64,000 nt of DNA, from the NCBI GenBank assembly GCA_964615145.1, contig CAZTOP010000008.1, positions 1 through 64,000 on the forward strand, written 5' to 3'. Below the pieces are notes generated by a model that was not told the origin of the DNA, did not search any database, and saw only the letters and a list, made by a program, of their open reading frames with translations. This DNA is from CAIVPM01 sp964615145. GTDB lineage: Bacteria > Bacteroidota > Bacteroidia > Chitinophagales > Chitinophagaceae. The translations under genes were made by a program, and so were the position numbers. Each line of letters begins with the position of its first letter. The first letter of the stretch is position 1. This document shows, piece by piece, positions 34,794-43,429 of the stretch.

Positions 34794-37658
34794 TTATTCA
34801 ATAATCAATTTCTCTCTTAACTCCTCCCCTTCTGTCGTTATTATCTCAACAATATAAACCCCGCTTTTCAATTGTTTGGTGCTTAAAGTTTGATGTTCAG
34901 CTGTAGCAGTCAATTGAATTATTCTTCTTCCCAAACCATCAACAATATTAACTTGTTTTAAATTTTTAGCCTCAATTGTAATAAAATTTTTTGCTGGATT
35001 TGGATATATAGAAATTGGGTTGGTTAATGTTGTTAAGTTTAAATTTTTAATATCACTATAAGTTTTGCTACCATTATTATCTACTATTTCTAATCTATAA
35101 TAAAGAGTTGATAACATCTTATTATTTGGCAAAATATCAATAAAATTATATTCTGACTTACCAACAGCATTAACTTTTCCAACATTTATAAATGTTCTGC
35201 TGTCATCACTTCTTTGCACATTAAAATATGAAGTATTTATTTCAGATAAAGTAGCCCAAGTATTTAGAACCTGTTTTTCATTTTTCAATTTAATTTCAAA
35301 ATGCTTCAGTATTACAGGTAAGTTTACAGGTGCTAACCCTTTAACTTGAACATTTTTTATTACCGCGTACCTTCCTGCACTTGTGCTTCCACAACTTAAA
35401 TAAATTCTGATGGTGAGTGTTTCTCCTGCATTTAGTTGAACGCCATTTCCAGCATTTAATGCAAATCCATATTGCAAATTATTTGACCCATTGGAAGTTG
35501 CTGTTACTATTATTGGTTTAGTAAAACCACCATTTGCAGTACCAGGGAATGCTGTGCCTGTTACATCTCTTCCACTTGTTACATCTGTAGAATCTAATGT
35601 GAAATTAGATTTAGAGTACACAACTGCAATTTTAGTTCCTGAAGTAGAACCATAATATCCAATTAATGCTACCAAAGAATCTATTCTTACAGCATAATTT
35701 GCATCAGGCTTTATTGTAAATTGCTCATATAGTGTTCGATTAAGGGAAGAACCGCTACCTCCAGCTGCTGTTGTCCATAATCCATCTCCAGCAATTGAAG
35801 GAGCAATTGCTTGTCCATAAAGGGAAGAGTATGCAGGTACAGCAACTACTTGGGTGCCATTAGATAAGTTTAGTCTGTTTAGGGTAGGAATTGTTGGCAA
35901 TAGCCCAGTTGCTCTAAATGAAGCATTGTCCAGGTTATTGTTTGTAAAATCCCATTGTTGCAATACATCAAAACTTAATAAAGGCGTACTTTGTGTAACA
36001 CCACTTACAAAAACCGTATCTGAAATTGCACTTGGTGATTCGTGCAAAATTTTACCCGAATAATTTCCTGCACTTGAAGCATTTAATCGTACATAGATTA
36101 CGGTATTGCTAACATTTCCTAAAGTTTGATTGAGTACGATGGTATTAGTATTCCAATTTGCATTATCGATACTAATTTCAAAATTTGCAGGTGCTGTAAC
36201 AGCTATATTTCCTAATAAATTTACACCAGAAAGAATATAAGATTGACTGCTACTTGGTGCTGTTGAACCTTGTAAGAAATTAGTTAAATTATGATTGTTG
36301 ATTATAATTGTTGGTGTTGAAGAAATTTCAATAGTATCTGTATAAGTTGTATTGGAACCAGACAGATACGCTTTTATATAGTAGTAATAAGTGAATCCAG
36401 CAGGTGGAACAGCATCAGTTCCACCAAAATTAATGGCTGTGTCATTGGTTGCTGTTATTGTGCTTAATAAACTAAAACTAGCTTTATTGTTTGTAGATTT
36501 ATATAGCTCATACGTAATGCCAGTTAATGGCCAGCTAATGTTCCAAGAAAAGTTGGCATTAGCACCTACTTTAATTCCTTTAAAATTGGAAACAGCAATT
36601 TCAGTATTTGGGCTACTACAAAAATCAGTTCTTACACTACAAGGATTCCAACCATTCAGTATATTCAGTACGTTGTATCCAATAGTATCAATATCGGCAA
36701 ATTGTTTGCTCCAAGCCACACGATTCGAAACATCAACTAATGTTCCATCAAACTTTTTGCTTTTATATTCAGCATAAGTAATAAGACTGGTATTTGTACC
36801 TGCATCCCAAATACTCCATCCAAGTGGATTTATGCTACTACTCATTGTTGTATTTATAAATACAACTTTATTATTTGCAGTAATACCACTAGTTGAATTA
36901 TTCCAGGGTCTGCCAAGATAGTATGATGTAACACCAGTGTTTGCAGGTATTTTACAATCTTTAAATACATAACCATAGGCTTGTCCAATTGTTGTGTTTG
37001 CTGCTGTTATGTATGAATTTCCAGTTGCTGCCCTTGATTTTGGGAAAATAACACAACTATCAAAAACATCTATAGAACTTCCAAAAATAAAATCAACTAT
37101 ACCATCTATATAACACTTATAGTAATAGTGTCTTGCATTCGTTGCTCCTTTTGTGTAAAGTGTATCTTGCATACCAGTAAATCTACAATTCTTAAAAGCA
37201 GACCTATCGGCATTAATTACTACAGCCACAGCCTGAGTACCAGTAACCCCTGCTGATACAGCACTATCATAATTGAAAGTATTGGCAAAGCTAATATTTA
37301 CAGCTACAAAATCTGCAGCGTTAATTGTTACGCTAGCACTATTTTGAGTGCCTAATGTACCACCTCCGGGTGTAGGTTTACCGGCATAATCATCATAAAA
37401 AACTATAACGTTTGCAACACTTTCTCCGATTAATTGGATATTGGGTTTATTGGAAGGTATATTTACTTTTTCGTAATACTTACCGTTTTTGATAAAAATT
37501 ACCCAAGGTGTTGAACTATTTGTTGGTGCTGCATCAATCGATGCCTGAATTGTTGTAAAATCCCCTGAACCATCCTTAGCTACAATTTTATTAATTTGTG
37601 CATTCACACAAAACGACAGTAAAAATACACTCCATAGAGTGACTAATTTCTTTTTCAT
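34794..37658 (-). CDS. Secreted pectinesterase with T9SS type A sorting domain
   Basis: A 954-residue secreted enzyme. A signal peptide (about 1-20, ending CVNAQ) is followed by a pectin methylesterase domain (about 22-345) with the catalytic signatures GMQDTLY, VDFIFGSS and YLGRPWN. Next come a fibronectin-like region (about 355-450), an Ig-like region (about 450-555) and a further beta-sandwich region. The C-terminus (SIYPNPAKNFITIEAKN, LKSGVYIVEI) is a type A T9SS sorting signal, so it is exported across the outer membrane. It would demethylate plant pectin outside the cell. A related enzyme begins at 63391. Confidence 0.94.
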   Translation of the reverse strand: MKKKLVTLWSVFLLSFCVNAQINKIVAKDGSGDFTTIQASIDAAPTNSSTPWVIFIKNGKYYEKVNIPSNKPNIQLIGESVANVIVFYDDYAGKPTPGGGTLGTQNSASVTINAADFVAVNISFANTFNYDSAVSAGVTGTQAVAVVINADRSAFKNCRFTGMQDTLYTKGATNARHYYYKCYIDGIVDFIFGSSIDVFDSCVIFPKSRAATGNSYITAANTTIGQAYGYVFKDCKIPANTGVTSYYLGRPWNNSTSGITANNKVVFINTTMSSSINPLGWSIWDAGTNTSLITYAEYKSKKFDGTLVDVSNRVAWSKQFADIDTIGYNVLNILNGWNPCSVRTDFCSSPNTEIAVSNFKGIKVGANANFSWNISWPLTGITYELYKSTNNKASFSLLSTITATNDTAINFGGTDAVPPAGFTYYYYIKAYLSGSNTTYTDTIEISSTPTIIINNHNLTNFLQGSTAPSSSQSYILSGVNLLGNIAVTAPANFEISIDNANWNTNTIVLNQTLGNVSNTVIYVRLNASSAGNYSGKILHESPSAISDTVFVSGVTQSTPLLSFDVLQQWDFTNNNLDNASFRATGLLPTIPTLNRLNLSNGTQVVAVPAYSSLYGQAIAPSIAGDGLWTTAAGGSGSSLNRTLYEQFTIKPDANYAVRIDSLVALIGYYGSTSGTKIAVVYSKSNFTLDSTDVTSGRDVTGTAFPGTANGGFTKPIIVTATSNGSNNLQYGFALNAGNGVQLNAGETLTIRIYLSCGSTSAGRYAVIKNVQVKGLAPVNLPVILKHFEIKLKNEKQVLNTWATLSEINTSYFNVQRSDDSRTFINVGKVNAVGKSEYNFIDILPNNKMLSTLYYRLEIVDNNGSKTYSDIKNLNLTTLTNPISIYPNPAKNFITIEAKNLKQVNIVDGLGRRIIQLTATAEHQTLSTKQLKSGVYIVEIITTEGEELREKLIIE

Positions 37659-37768
37659 ACACTAACAATCTTTAGGGCTTGAAGGTAGTTTATTTAAATA
37701 TTGGGAGTTTAAAACCCAATGTTCTAAATTATGCAATCGATAATCAATTATTATAATTAAAAAAGCGA

Positions 37769-39043
37769 TTAAATTTTCCAATCCACAATTTCGTTAGCAA
37801 ATTCTTTTCTATAGGGTGTAGTAATTCTGATGTAGTTATCGCTGTAACCTTCCATCATTCCATTTTTATCTGCATCCTCAAACAATACTTTTCTATTTTG
37901 CCCAATAAATAAGTTATTGAAATATTGTTGTTTCATAAAACTTAAATTTCTTAAAGTTTTATTCCTTTCATTTCGGATATTAACAGGAACTATATTGTCC
38001 ATTTCTACTGCCAGCGTATTATCTCTTTCGGAATATGTAAAAACGTGCAAATAGCTAATATCTAGTTGATGCAAGTAGTCGAATGTTTCTTTAAAATGCT
38101 CATCTGTTTCTCCAGGGAAACCAACAATTACATCAACACCAATTGAACAATGTGGAATTAGTTGTTTTATTAGTGAAACTTTATCTGAATATAAATCACG
38201 TTTATACCTTCTTCGCATTAATCCTAAAATAGCATCACTTCCACTTTGCAAAGGAATATGAAAATGGGGCATAAATTTTTTGCTTTTTGCCACAAACTCA
38301 ATAATCTCGTTACTTAACAAATTAGGTTCAATCGATGAAATTCTGTAACGCTGTATTGTTTGAACTTTGTCTAATTGATTAATTAATTCGAAAAAAGTTT
38401 CTTGATAAGTTTTTTCTCCTTGCTCTCCCCTACCAAAATCGCCTAGGTTTACACCAGTGAGTACAATTTCTTTTACTCCTTTAGCACCCAACGATTTTGC
38501 AGTATTAACAACATTTTCAATAGTATCACTCCTGCTTTTACCCCTTGCCTGAGGAATTGTACAAAAGCTGCAATTATAATTACACCCATCTTGTACTTTC
38601 AAAAATGTTCTTGTTCTGTCTGCTACAGAAAATGATGAAGTGAATCCAGATACATCTTCAATATCGCAACTTGAAATTTTACCACTATCATTTAATGTTA
38701 ATTCTCTTAAATGAGCAGCAATATTAAATTTTTCAGCAGCTCCTAATACAAGATTAACACCAGGTATTTCTGCTATTTGTTTTGGTTTTAACTGTGCATA
38801 ACATCCAGTAATTACCACTAAACTTTCAGGAGACTTTCTATTAATTCTTCTCACAAGTTGCCTGCATTCCTTATCTGCATTATCTGTTACAGAGCAAGTA
38901 TTAATTACATATACATCAGCAATATCTGTGAAATCTTTTTTTTCAAAACCTTCTGTTTCCAGCATCCTGCTTAATGTAGAAGTTTCAGAATAATTGAGTT
39001 TGCAACCTAAAGTATGAAAAGCAACTGTTCTTTGTTTTTGCAT
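37769..39043 (-). CDS. mtaB: tRNA t6A37 methylthiotransferase MtaB
   Basis: A 424-residue radical-SAM enzyme that adds a methylthio group to t6A at position 37 of tRNAs. The N-terminal MTTase domain has C14, C50 and C81 (TLGCKLNYSE, VINTCSVTDNADKEC, TGCYAQ) for the auxiliary iron-sulfur cluster, and the radical-SAM motif is C154-x3-C158-x2-C161 (GCNYNCSFCTIP). The C-terminal TRAM-like region follows. A TTG at 39052 would add three residues; the ATG at 39043 (MQKQRTVAF) is preferred. The NADKECRQLVRRI stretch favours MtaB over MiaB or RimO. Confidence 0.93.
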   Translation of the reverse strand: MQKQRTVAFHTLGCKLNYSETSTLSRMLETEGFEKKDFTDIADVYVINTCSVTDNADKECRQLVRRINRKSPESLVVITGCYAQLKPKQIAEIPGVNLVLGAAEKFNIAAHLRELTLNDSGKISSCDIEDVSGFTSSFSVADRTRTFLKVQDGCNYNCSFCTIPQARGKSRSDTIENVVNTAKSLGAKGVKEIVLTGVNLGDFGRGEQGEKTYQETFFELINQLDKVQTIQRYRISSIEPNLLSNEIIEFVAKSKKFMPHFHIPLQSGSDAILGLMRRRYKRDLYSDKVSLIKQLIPHCSIGVDVIVGFPGETDEHFKETFDYLHQLDISYLHVFTYSERDNTLAVEMDNIVPVNIRNERNKTLRNLSFMKQQYFNNLFIGQNRKVLFEDADKNGMMEGYSDNYIRITTPYRKEFANEIVDWKI

Positions 39044-39085
39044 AAGCCGCAAAAATAATCGTTTCTACACAGATATTTTGCTAAC

Positions 39086-39112
39086 AAAAAAGTCTCATAA
39101 AATATGAGACTT
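39086..39112 (-). terminator. Terminator for the DUF3276 gene
   Basis: AAGTCTCATA (39090-39099) pairs with TATGAGACTT (39103-39112) around a 3-base loop, and the minus strand then reads a T run. It lies downstream of the minus-strand gene at 39148. Confidence 0.75.
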
Positions 39113-39147
39113 GGAAAATTATATAACAAACAAAATAAATTTTGGTT

Positions 39148-39588
39148 TTACCACTTATCTACTTGTTCACTAGAGATATTAACACTTGATGTGTCTGTAA
39201 AAGTGTTGGAAACTTCCTTCGCTACATCGGCAACAGTCTCTGTACTTGATTCTATATTGGTTACAGGAGTATAACCTTCACCTTCGGGATATTCGTGATT
39301 AAATGCATCAAAATCAAAGTTTGGCATTAACTCTGTTTTTACATAATCCACAGTTTCACCTAGAGCTTTAACAAATTTGTTGAAGTCTTCTTTGTAAACA
39401 AAAACCTTGTGTCTATCATAACCATTGTCATCAAACCTTTTTCTGCTTTCTGTTATAGTTAAAAAATAGTCGTTTCCTCGGGTAGCTCTTACATCAAAAA
39501 AATAGGTTCTTCTTTTGCCGGCTTTAATTCTTTTACTGTAAACACTTTCTTGTTTTCTTTCGTCTAGGTTGTTTTGTTCGTAAGGCAC
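39148..39588 (-). CDS. PUR-domain DNA/RNA-binding protein (DUF3276)
   Basis: A 146-residue protein with the PUR-alpha-like repeat (ESVYSKRIKAGKRRTYFFDV, NDYFLTITESRKRF, KVFVYKEDFNKFVKAL) followed by an acidic, Ser/Thr-rich tail without structure. In other bacteria this domain binds single-stranded nucleic acid. The start is a GTG at 39588; no ATG gives the full domain. A good promoter match lies upstream and a terminator follows, so it is a single-gene unit. Confidence 0.9.
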   Translation of the reverse strand: MPYEQNNLDERKQESVYSKRIKAGKRRTYFFDVRATRGNDYFLTITESRKRFDDNGYDRHKVFVYKEDFNKFVKALGETVDYVKTELMPNFDFDAFNHEYPEGEGYTPVTNIESSTETVADVAKEVSNTFTDTSSVNISSEQVDKW

Positions 39589-39629
39589 AATTAGTAAAGT
39601 TTTGTTCTTTTAATGATTATTTTGAGCAA

Positions 39630-39659
39630 CAAATATAATATTGTTTAGCAATTACCAAA
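39630..39659 (-). promoter_or_regulatory. Bacteroidota-type promoter for the DUF3276 gene
   Basis: On the minus strand TTTG (39659-39656), an 18-base spacer and TATATTTG (39637-39630) match the consensus exactly. The leader before the GTG start would be about 35 bases. Confidence 0.55.
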
Positions 39660-39744
39660 ATTTGTAACGATTAGTTTATCAGAAAAATCTGTGTAAGATA
39701 TACACATTTATTTTTTTCTAAAACGTTTGCGTCTAATTTTGCAA

Positions 39745-39764
39745 ACTAACAAATGTAAGTTAGT
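39745..39764 (+). promoter_or_regulatory. Hairpin just ahead of the PEP carboxykinase start
   Basis: ACTAAC (39745-39750) pairs with GTTAGT (39759-39764), with an 8-base loop, and ends two bases before the ATG at 39767. Such a stem-loop or repressor site could affect initiation; that effect is inference. Confidence 0.35.
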
Positions 39765-39766
39765 TT

Positions 39767-41374
39767 ATGCAAATGCAAAATACAATTCAAATCCCAACAG
39801 AACAATTAACACAATTAGGTATTGCTGAAAATGTAAACATTCATTATCAATTAAATCCTGAAGAATTAGTTGAACAAACACTCATTAGAAATCAGGGAGT
39901 ACTTAACAACACAGGTGCTTTATGCATTAACACTGGTGAATTCACTGGTAGAAGCCCTCAGGACAAATTTATTGTTAAAGATGAAATAACAGAGAATACC
40001 ATAAACTGGAATAATTTCAACATTCCTATTGAAGAAAAATATTTTATTCAATTACGATCTAAACTTCTAAAGCATTTGAGCAGTAAGGAAGAAGTCTGGG
40101 TTAGAGATGCATATGCTTGTGCAGATGAAACGTATAGAGTAAATATTAGAATTATTAATGAAAAACCTTGGAGTAGTTTATTTGCTTACAATATGTTCTT
40201 AAGGCCACAAGAAGAGGAATTAGAAAAATTTATTCCTGAGTGGCAGATTATTCAGTCACCAAGTTTTAATGCAGACCCTTTAGTTGATGGGACAAGACAA
40301 CACAACTTTGCTATAGTTTCATTTAAACACAAAACAATTTTAATTGGTGGCACTGGGTATACTGGTGAAATGAAAAAAGGGATTTTTACAATACTCAACT
40401 ACATTTTACCACACGACAACAATGTACTAAGTATGCATTGCAGTGCAAATATGGGTAATGATGGTGATGTAGCTATTTTCTTTGGATTAAGTGGTACTGG
40501 AAAAACAACTCTGAGTGCCGATGCCAATAGAAAGTTAATTGGCGATGATGAACATGGTTGGACAAATAATTCAGTATTTAACTTTGAAGGAGGCTGCTAT
40601 GCCAAAGTTATTGATTTAAGTGAGGAGAAAGAACCAGAAATTTTTAGAGCTATTAGACCAGGAGCACTCATAGAAAATGTGGGCTTTGTTGGAGAAACTA
40701 ATGAAATAGACTTTGCTAGTACAAAAATCACTGAAAATACCAGGGTTAGTTATCCTTTATCATACATCAGTAATGCCTTAGAACCAAGTATTGGTGCTTT
40801 ACCAAAAAATATTTTCTTTTTAACTTGTGATGCTTATGGCGTGCTACCTCCTGTCAGTAAGCTTAGTGCAGGGCAGGCAATGTATCAATTCATTAGTGGT
40901 TATACAGCTAAGGTAGCTGGCACAGAAGAAGGTGTTACTGAGCCTAAAGCTACATTTAGTGCTTGTTTTGGTGCACCATTTATGCCACTTCATCCTGGAT
41001 TTTATGCTAAAATGTTAGGAGAAAAAATAAAAGAAAATAATGTAAATATTTGGATGGTTAATACAGGTTGGAGCGGTGGTCCCTACGGTGTTGGCAATAG
41101 AATGAAACTTTCTTACACAAGGGCAATGATTACAGCTGCTTTGAATGGAGAACTTGAAAATGTTGAATTTGAACCACACCCAGTTTTTGGTATGATGATG
41201 CCTAAAACATGTCCTAATGTTCCTAAAGAAATTTTGCACCCAAGATTTACTTGGGCCAATAGAGAAGCCTATGATATAGCTGCAAAAAAATTAGCAGAAA
41301 TGTTTATCAAGAACTTTGAAAAATATGCAGCTCAAGTAACAGACGAAATACTTGCAGCAGCCCCAAAAGCCTAA
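39767..41374 (+). CDS. pckA: Phosphoenolpyruvate carboxykinase (ATP)
   Basis: A 535-residue cytoplasmic enzyme that converts oxaloacetate to phosphoenolpyruvate with ATP and starts gluconeogenesis. The kinase P-loop GLSGTGKTTLSAD is present near residue 243, with the upstream NTGEFTGRSPQDKFIV and the metal/substrate segment GDDEHGW. The length is normal for the ATP-using form. The start at 39767 (MQMQNTIQIP) has a hairpin directly upstream. It is a single gene. Confidence 0.97.
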   Translation: MQMQNTIQIPTEQLTQLGIAENVNIHYQLNPEELVEQTLIRNQGVLNNTGALCINTGEFTGRSPQDKFIVKDEITENTINWNNFNIPIEEKYFIQLRSKLLKHLSSKEEVWVRDAYACADETYRVNIRIINEKPWSSLFAYNMFLRPQEEELEKFIPEWQIIQSPSFNADPLVDGTRQHNFAIVSFKHKTILIGGTGYTGEMKKGIFTILNYILPHDNNVLSMHCSANMGNDGDVAIFFGLSGTGKTTLSADANRKLIGDDEHGWTNNSVFNFEGGCYAKVIDLSEEKEPEIFRAIRPGALIENVGFVGETNEIDFASTKITENTRVSYPLSYISNALEPSIGALPKNIFFLTCDAYGVLPPVSKLSAGQAMYQFISGYTAKVAGTEEGVTEPKATFSACFGAPFMPLHPGFYAKMLGEKIKENNVNIWMVNTGWSGGPYGVGNRMKLSYTRAMITAALNGELENVEFEPHPVFGMMMPKTCPNVPKEILHPRFTWANREAYDIAAKKLAEMFIKNFEKYAAQVTDEILAAAPKA

Positions 41375-41404
41375 TAACGATAGGCCTCTTCGATTGCTCT
41401 GACA

Positions 41405-41641
41405 TTAATAGTCCTGCTGAAAAGTGGGGCTATTTTTTTTAACTTTAATTTCGGATTTTAATTGCTTATTCATAAAAACAAATGCTTGATGGATTACCTT
41501 ACCCCAGGTTTTATCTTGAAAAGTATTAAGGCTTCCATCAAACTTCGAAACTAGAGTAAGTTCATACAAGGCTTCCTCAGGCATATTTACATCAAAAGTA
41601 TAAAGCTGAAGCAGCAGAGGAATTTTATGGCAAAGTCTCAT
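41405..41641 (-). CDS. Possible small protein, unknown function
   Basis: A 78-residue frame in a gap between two genes. The sequence (MRLCHKIPLLLQLYTFDVNM, EEALYELTLVSKFDGSLNTF) has no clear domain; a shorter start at MPEEALYEL is possible. Codon use is not obviously wrong, but there is no supporting motif, so it is a weak call. Confidence 0.4.
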   Translation of the reverse strand: MRLCHKIPLLLQLYTFDVNMPEEALYELTLVSKFDGSLNTFQDKTWGKVIHQAFVFMNKQLKSEIKVKKNSPTFQQDY

Positions 41642-41714
41642 TATATTACAAATATTATAAATATTAACTAGTCAGCCTTTACTAATAAAACATAGTTTTA
41701 CAAAAAATAGATTT

Positions 41715-42143
41715 ATGAAAGAACAAAACTACAAAAATCACACTCGAATGGTACCAATGTATCATTATTTTTTAACTATTATTTTATTAGCCATTCTTAT
41801 CAAAATTTGCTTGCCTTGTTGCTACCAAACTTGTACTTTTTCTCAAAGCAATATTTTAATCGGAGCCTTAACTTTAGCTTGTATTGTCATTGCATATTTC
41901 GCAAGAGCATTTGCATTAAAAGCTCAAGATAGAGTTATAAGAGCTGAAGAAAATCTCAGACATTTTGTGGCTACAGGAAAACTATTACCAGAAAATTTAA
42001 AAATGAATCAAATAATCGCACTTCGTTTTGCAAGTGATGATGAATGGTTGAGTTTAATGGATAAGGCGATTAAAGAAAATTTAAGGAGTAAGGATATAAA
42101 ACTATCCATTAAAAATTGGAAAGCTGATTTTAACAGAGTTTAA
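41715..42143 (+). CDS. DUF6526 membrane protein
   Basis: A 142-residue protein opening MKEQNYKNHTRMVPMYHYFL, the hallmark of DUF6526. Two membrane helices (about 18-32 and 48-65) are followed by a soluble helical region with EENLRHFVATGKLLPENLKM and ALRFASDDEWLSLMDKAIKE. Function is unknown. It stands in the same direction as the DUF2807 gene, 63 bases ahead of it. Confidence 0.85.
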   Translation: MKEQNYKNHTRMVPMYHYFLTIILLAILIKICLPCCYQTCTFSQSNILIGALTLACIVIAYFARAFALKAQDRVIRAEENLRHFVATGKLLPENLKMNQIIALRFASDDEWLSLMDKAIKENLRSKDIKLSIKNWKADFNRV

Positions 42144-42206
42144 TTTAAAAAAATGTAACATTTATTTTAAAACATCGTTCATTATAGTATATCAAAATAG
42201 TATTTT

Positions 42207-42938
42207 ATGTTTAAGAATTTTTTGTATGTTTCTTTATTAACCATTTCATTCATTAGCTGTAATGCACAACCAGAAGTAAGAACTCTTGTAAATGATGCAA
42301 ATGCTGAAAAGAGAATGGTTACACCTTTTACAGGTGTTGATGTAAGTAATGCAATAACACTTTACATCTCACAGGGAAATGAGGATGCTGTTGCTGTGAG
42401 TTGTACAGAATCAAGTGACACAAAAAAAGTGAAGACAGAGGTTAAAAACGGCGTCTTAAAAATATATTGCGATAATGGATTTTGGGGTGGTGCTTGGAAG
42501 GATAAAAAAGTAAAAGCATACGTTTCAATTAAAAATCCAAATTTCATAAGTATTTCAGGAGCCAGCTCCTGTAAAATAAATGAAACTATTAATGCAGAAA
42601 ATTTAAAAATTAATATTAGTGGTGCAAGTAATATTAAAGGAAATTTGAAAGTAAATAATCTTAAAATAGACCTAAGTGGGGCAAGCTCTGCAACATTTAA
42701 TGGAACTACAAATCTAGCTTTTATTGATGCCAGTGGTGCAAGCAGTTTCAAGTGCTACGATTTTATTATTGATGATTGTACAGCTGAAGCAAGTGGTGCT
42801 AGCAGTTTAAATTTAAATGTAAAAACAAAACTTGCAGCCTCTGCAGGTGGTGCAAGTAGTATAAAATACATAGGCAATCCTGATGTTGTTAAAAGCGATT
42901 CTAATGGAGCTTCGTCAATAAAAAAGAAAAACGATTAA
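42207..42938 (+). CDS. DUF2807 head-GIN domain surface protein
   Basis: A 243-residue exported protein with a probable lipoprotein or signal sequence (about 1-20, FISCNAQP). It contains the DUF2807 opening (TPFTGVDVSNAITLYISQGN) and then a beta-helix-like array with repeated SGASS or GASS turns, each about 15-20 residues apart. Such proteins are thought to sit in the outer membrane or periplasm, often near sensors; no enzymatic role is known. Its stop codon overlaps that of the convergent DUF3592 gene by 4 bases. Confidence 0.9.
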   Translation: MFKNFLYVSLLTISFISCNAQPEVRTLVNDANAEKRMVTPFTGVDVSNAITLYISQGNEDAVAVSCTESSDTKKVKTEVKNGVLKIYCDNGFWGGAWKDKKVKAYVSIKNPNFISISGASSCKINETINAENLKINISGASNIKGNLKVNNLKIDLSGASSATFNGTTNLAFIDASGASSFKCYDFIIDDCTAEASGASSLNLNVKTKLAASAGGASSIKYIGNPDVVKSDSNGASSIKKKND

Positions 42939-43360
42939 TCATATTTTCTCTTTGGTAATTGGTCCATATTATCAACTTCTCCAACTAACAATTTTTCATT
43001 TGGATTGTGAACAATTGAAGTTGCTAGCTTGTACAATCCTAACAGTAAAACAATTGACATTATTAATTCTCCCCAAGTGAACCAATAACCCCAGAAGTTA
43101 TATACTGCTGCTATTTCAGGTTTTGATGGATTATAAATTAACTCAACTTTTTCTCCATCATTTAGTTGTCTTAAAGGATAATCAACATTTATTTGATATT
43201 GCTTTGAGGCAATCATATAGTAAGCAAAAGCATCCCTTGTTTTAGTATCAATTTTTACAATTGCTGTTACTGTTTCTCCATCAAAATAATCTGGCACTCT
43301 GGTATAAAAAATATAACAGAAATAACAAGTGAAGTATAGTGATAGTAAGAGTTTGAGCAT
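42935..43360 (-). CDS. DUF3592 membrane protein
   Basis: A 141-residue protein with an N-terminal membrane helix, a periplasmic beta domain (GETVTAIVKIDTKTRDAFAY, DYPLRQLNDGEKVELIYNPS) and a second helix near residue 110, the layout of DUF3592. The function is unknown. A TTG at 43381 would add seven residues; the ATG at 43360 (MLKLLLSLYF) is preferred. It follows glyS on the minus strand but a terminator separates them. Confidence 0.8.
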   Translation of the reverse strand: MLKLLLSLYFTCYFCYIFYTRVPDYFDGETVTAIVKIDTKTRDAFAYYMIASKQYQINVDYPLRQLNDGEKVELIYNPSKPEIAAVYNFWGYWFTWGELIMSIVLLLGLYKLATSIVHNPNEKLLVGEVDNMDQLPKRKYD

Positions 43361-43371
43361 AAAAGAAAAAT

Positions 43372-43402
43372 AAAACCTCAAAACAAAAAGTATTGAGGTT
43401 TT
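43372..43402 (-). terminator. Terminator downstream of glyS
   Basis: AAAACCTCAA (43372-43381) pairs with TTGAGGTTTT (43393-43402) around an 11-base loop, and the minus strand continues into ATTTTTC. Confidence 0.7.
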
Positions 43403-43429
43403 ATAAAATTTAAAGTCTAAAATATGAAA

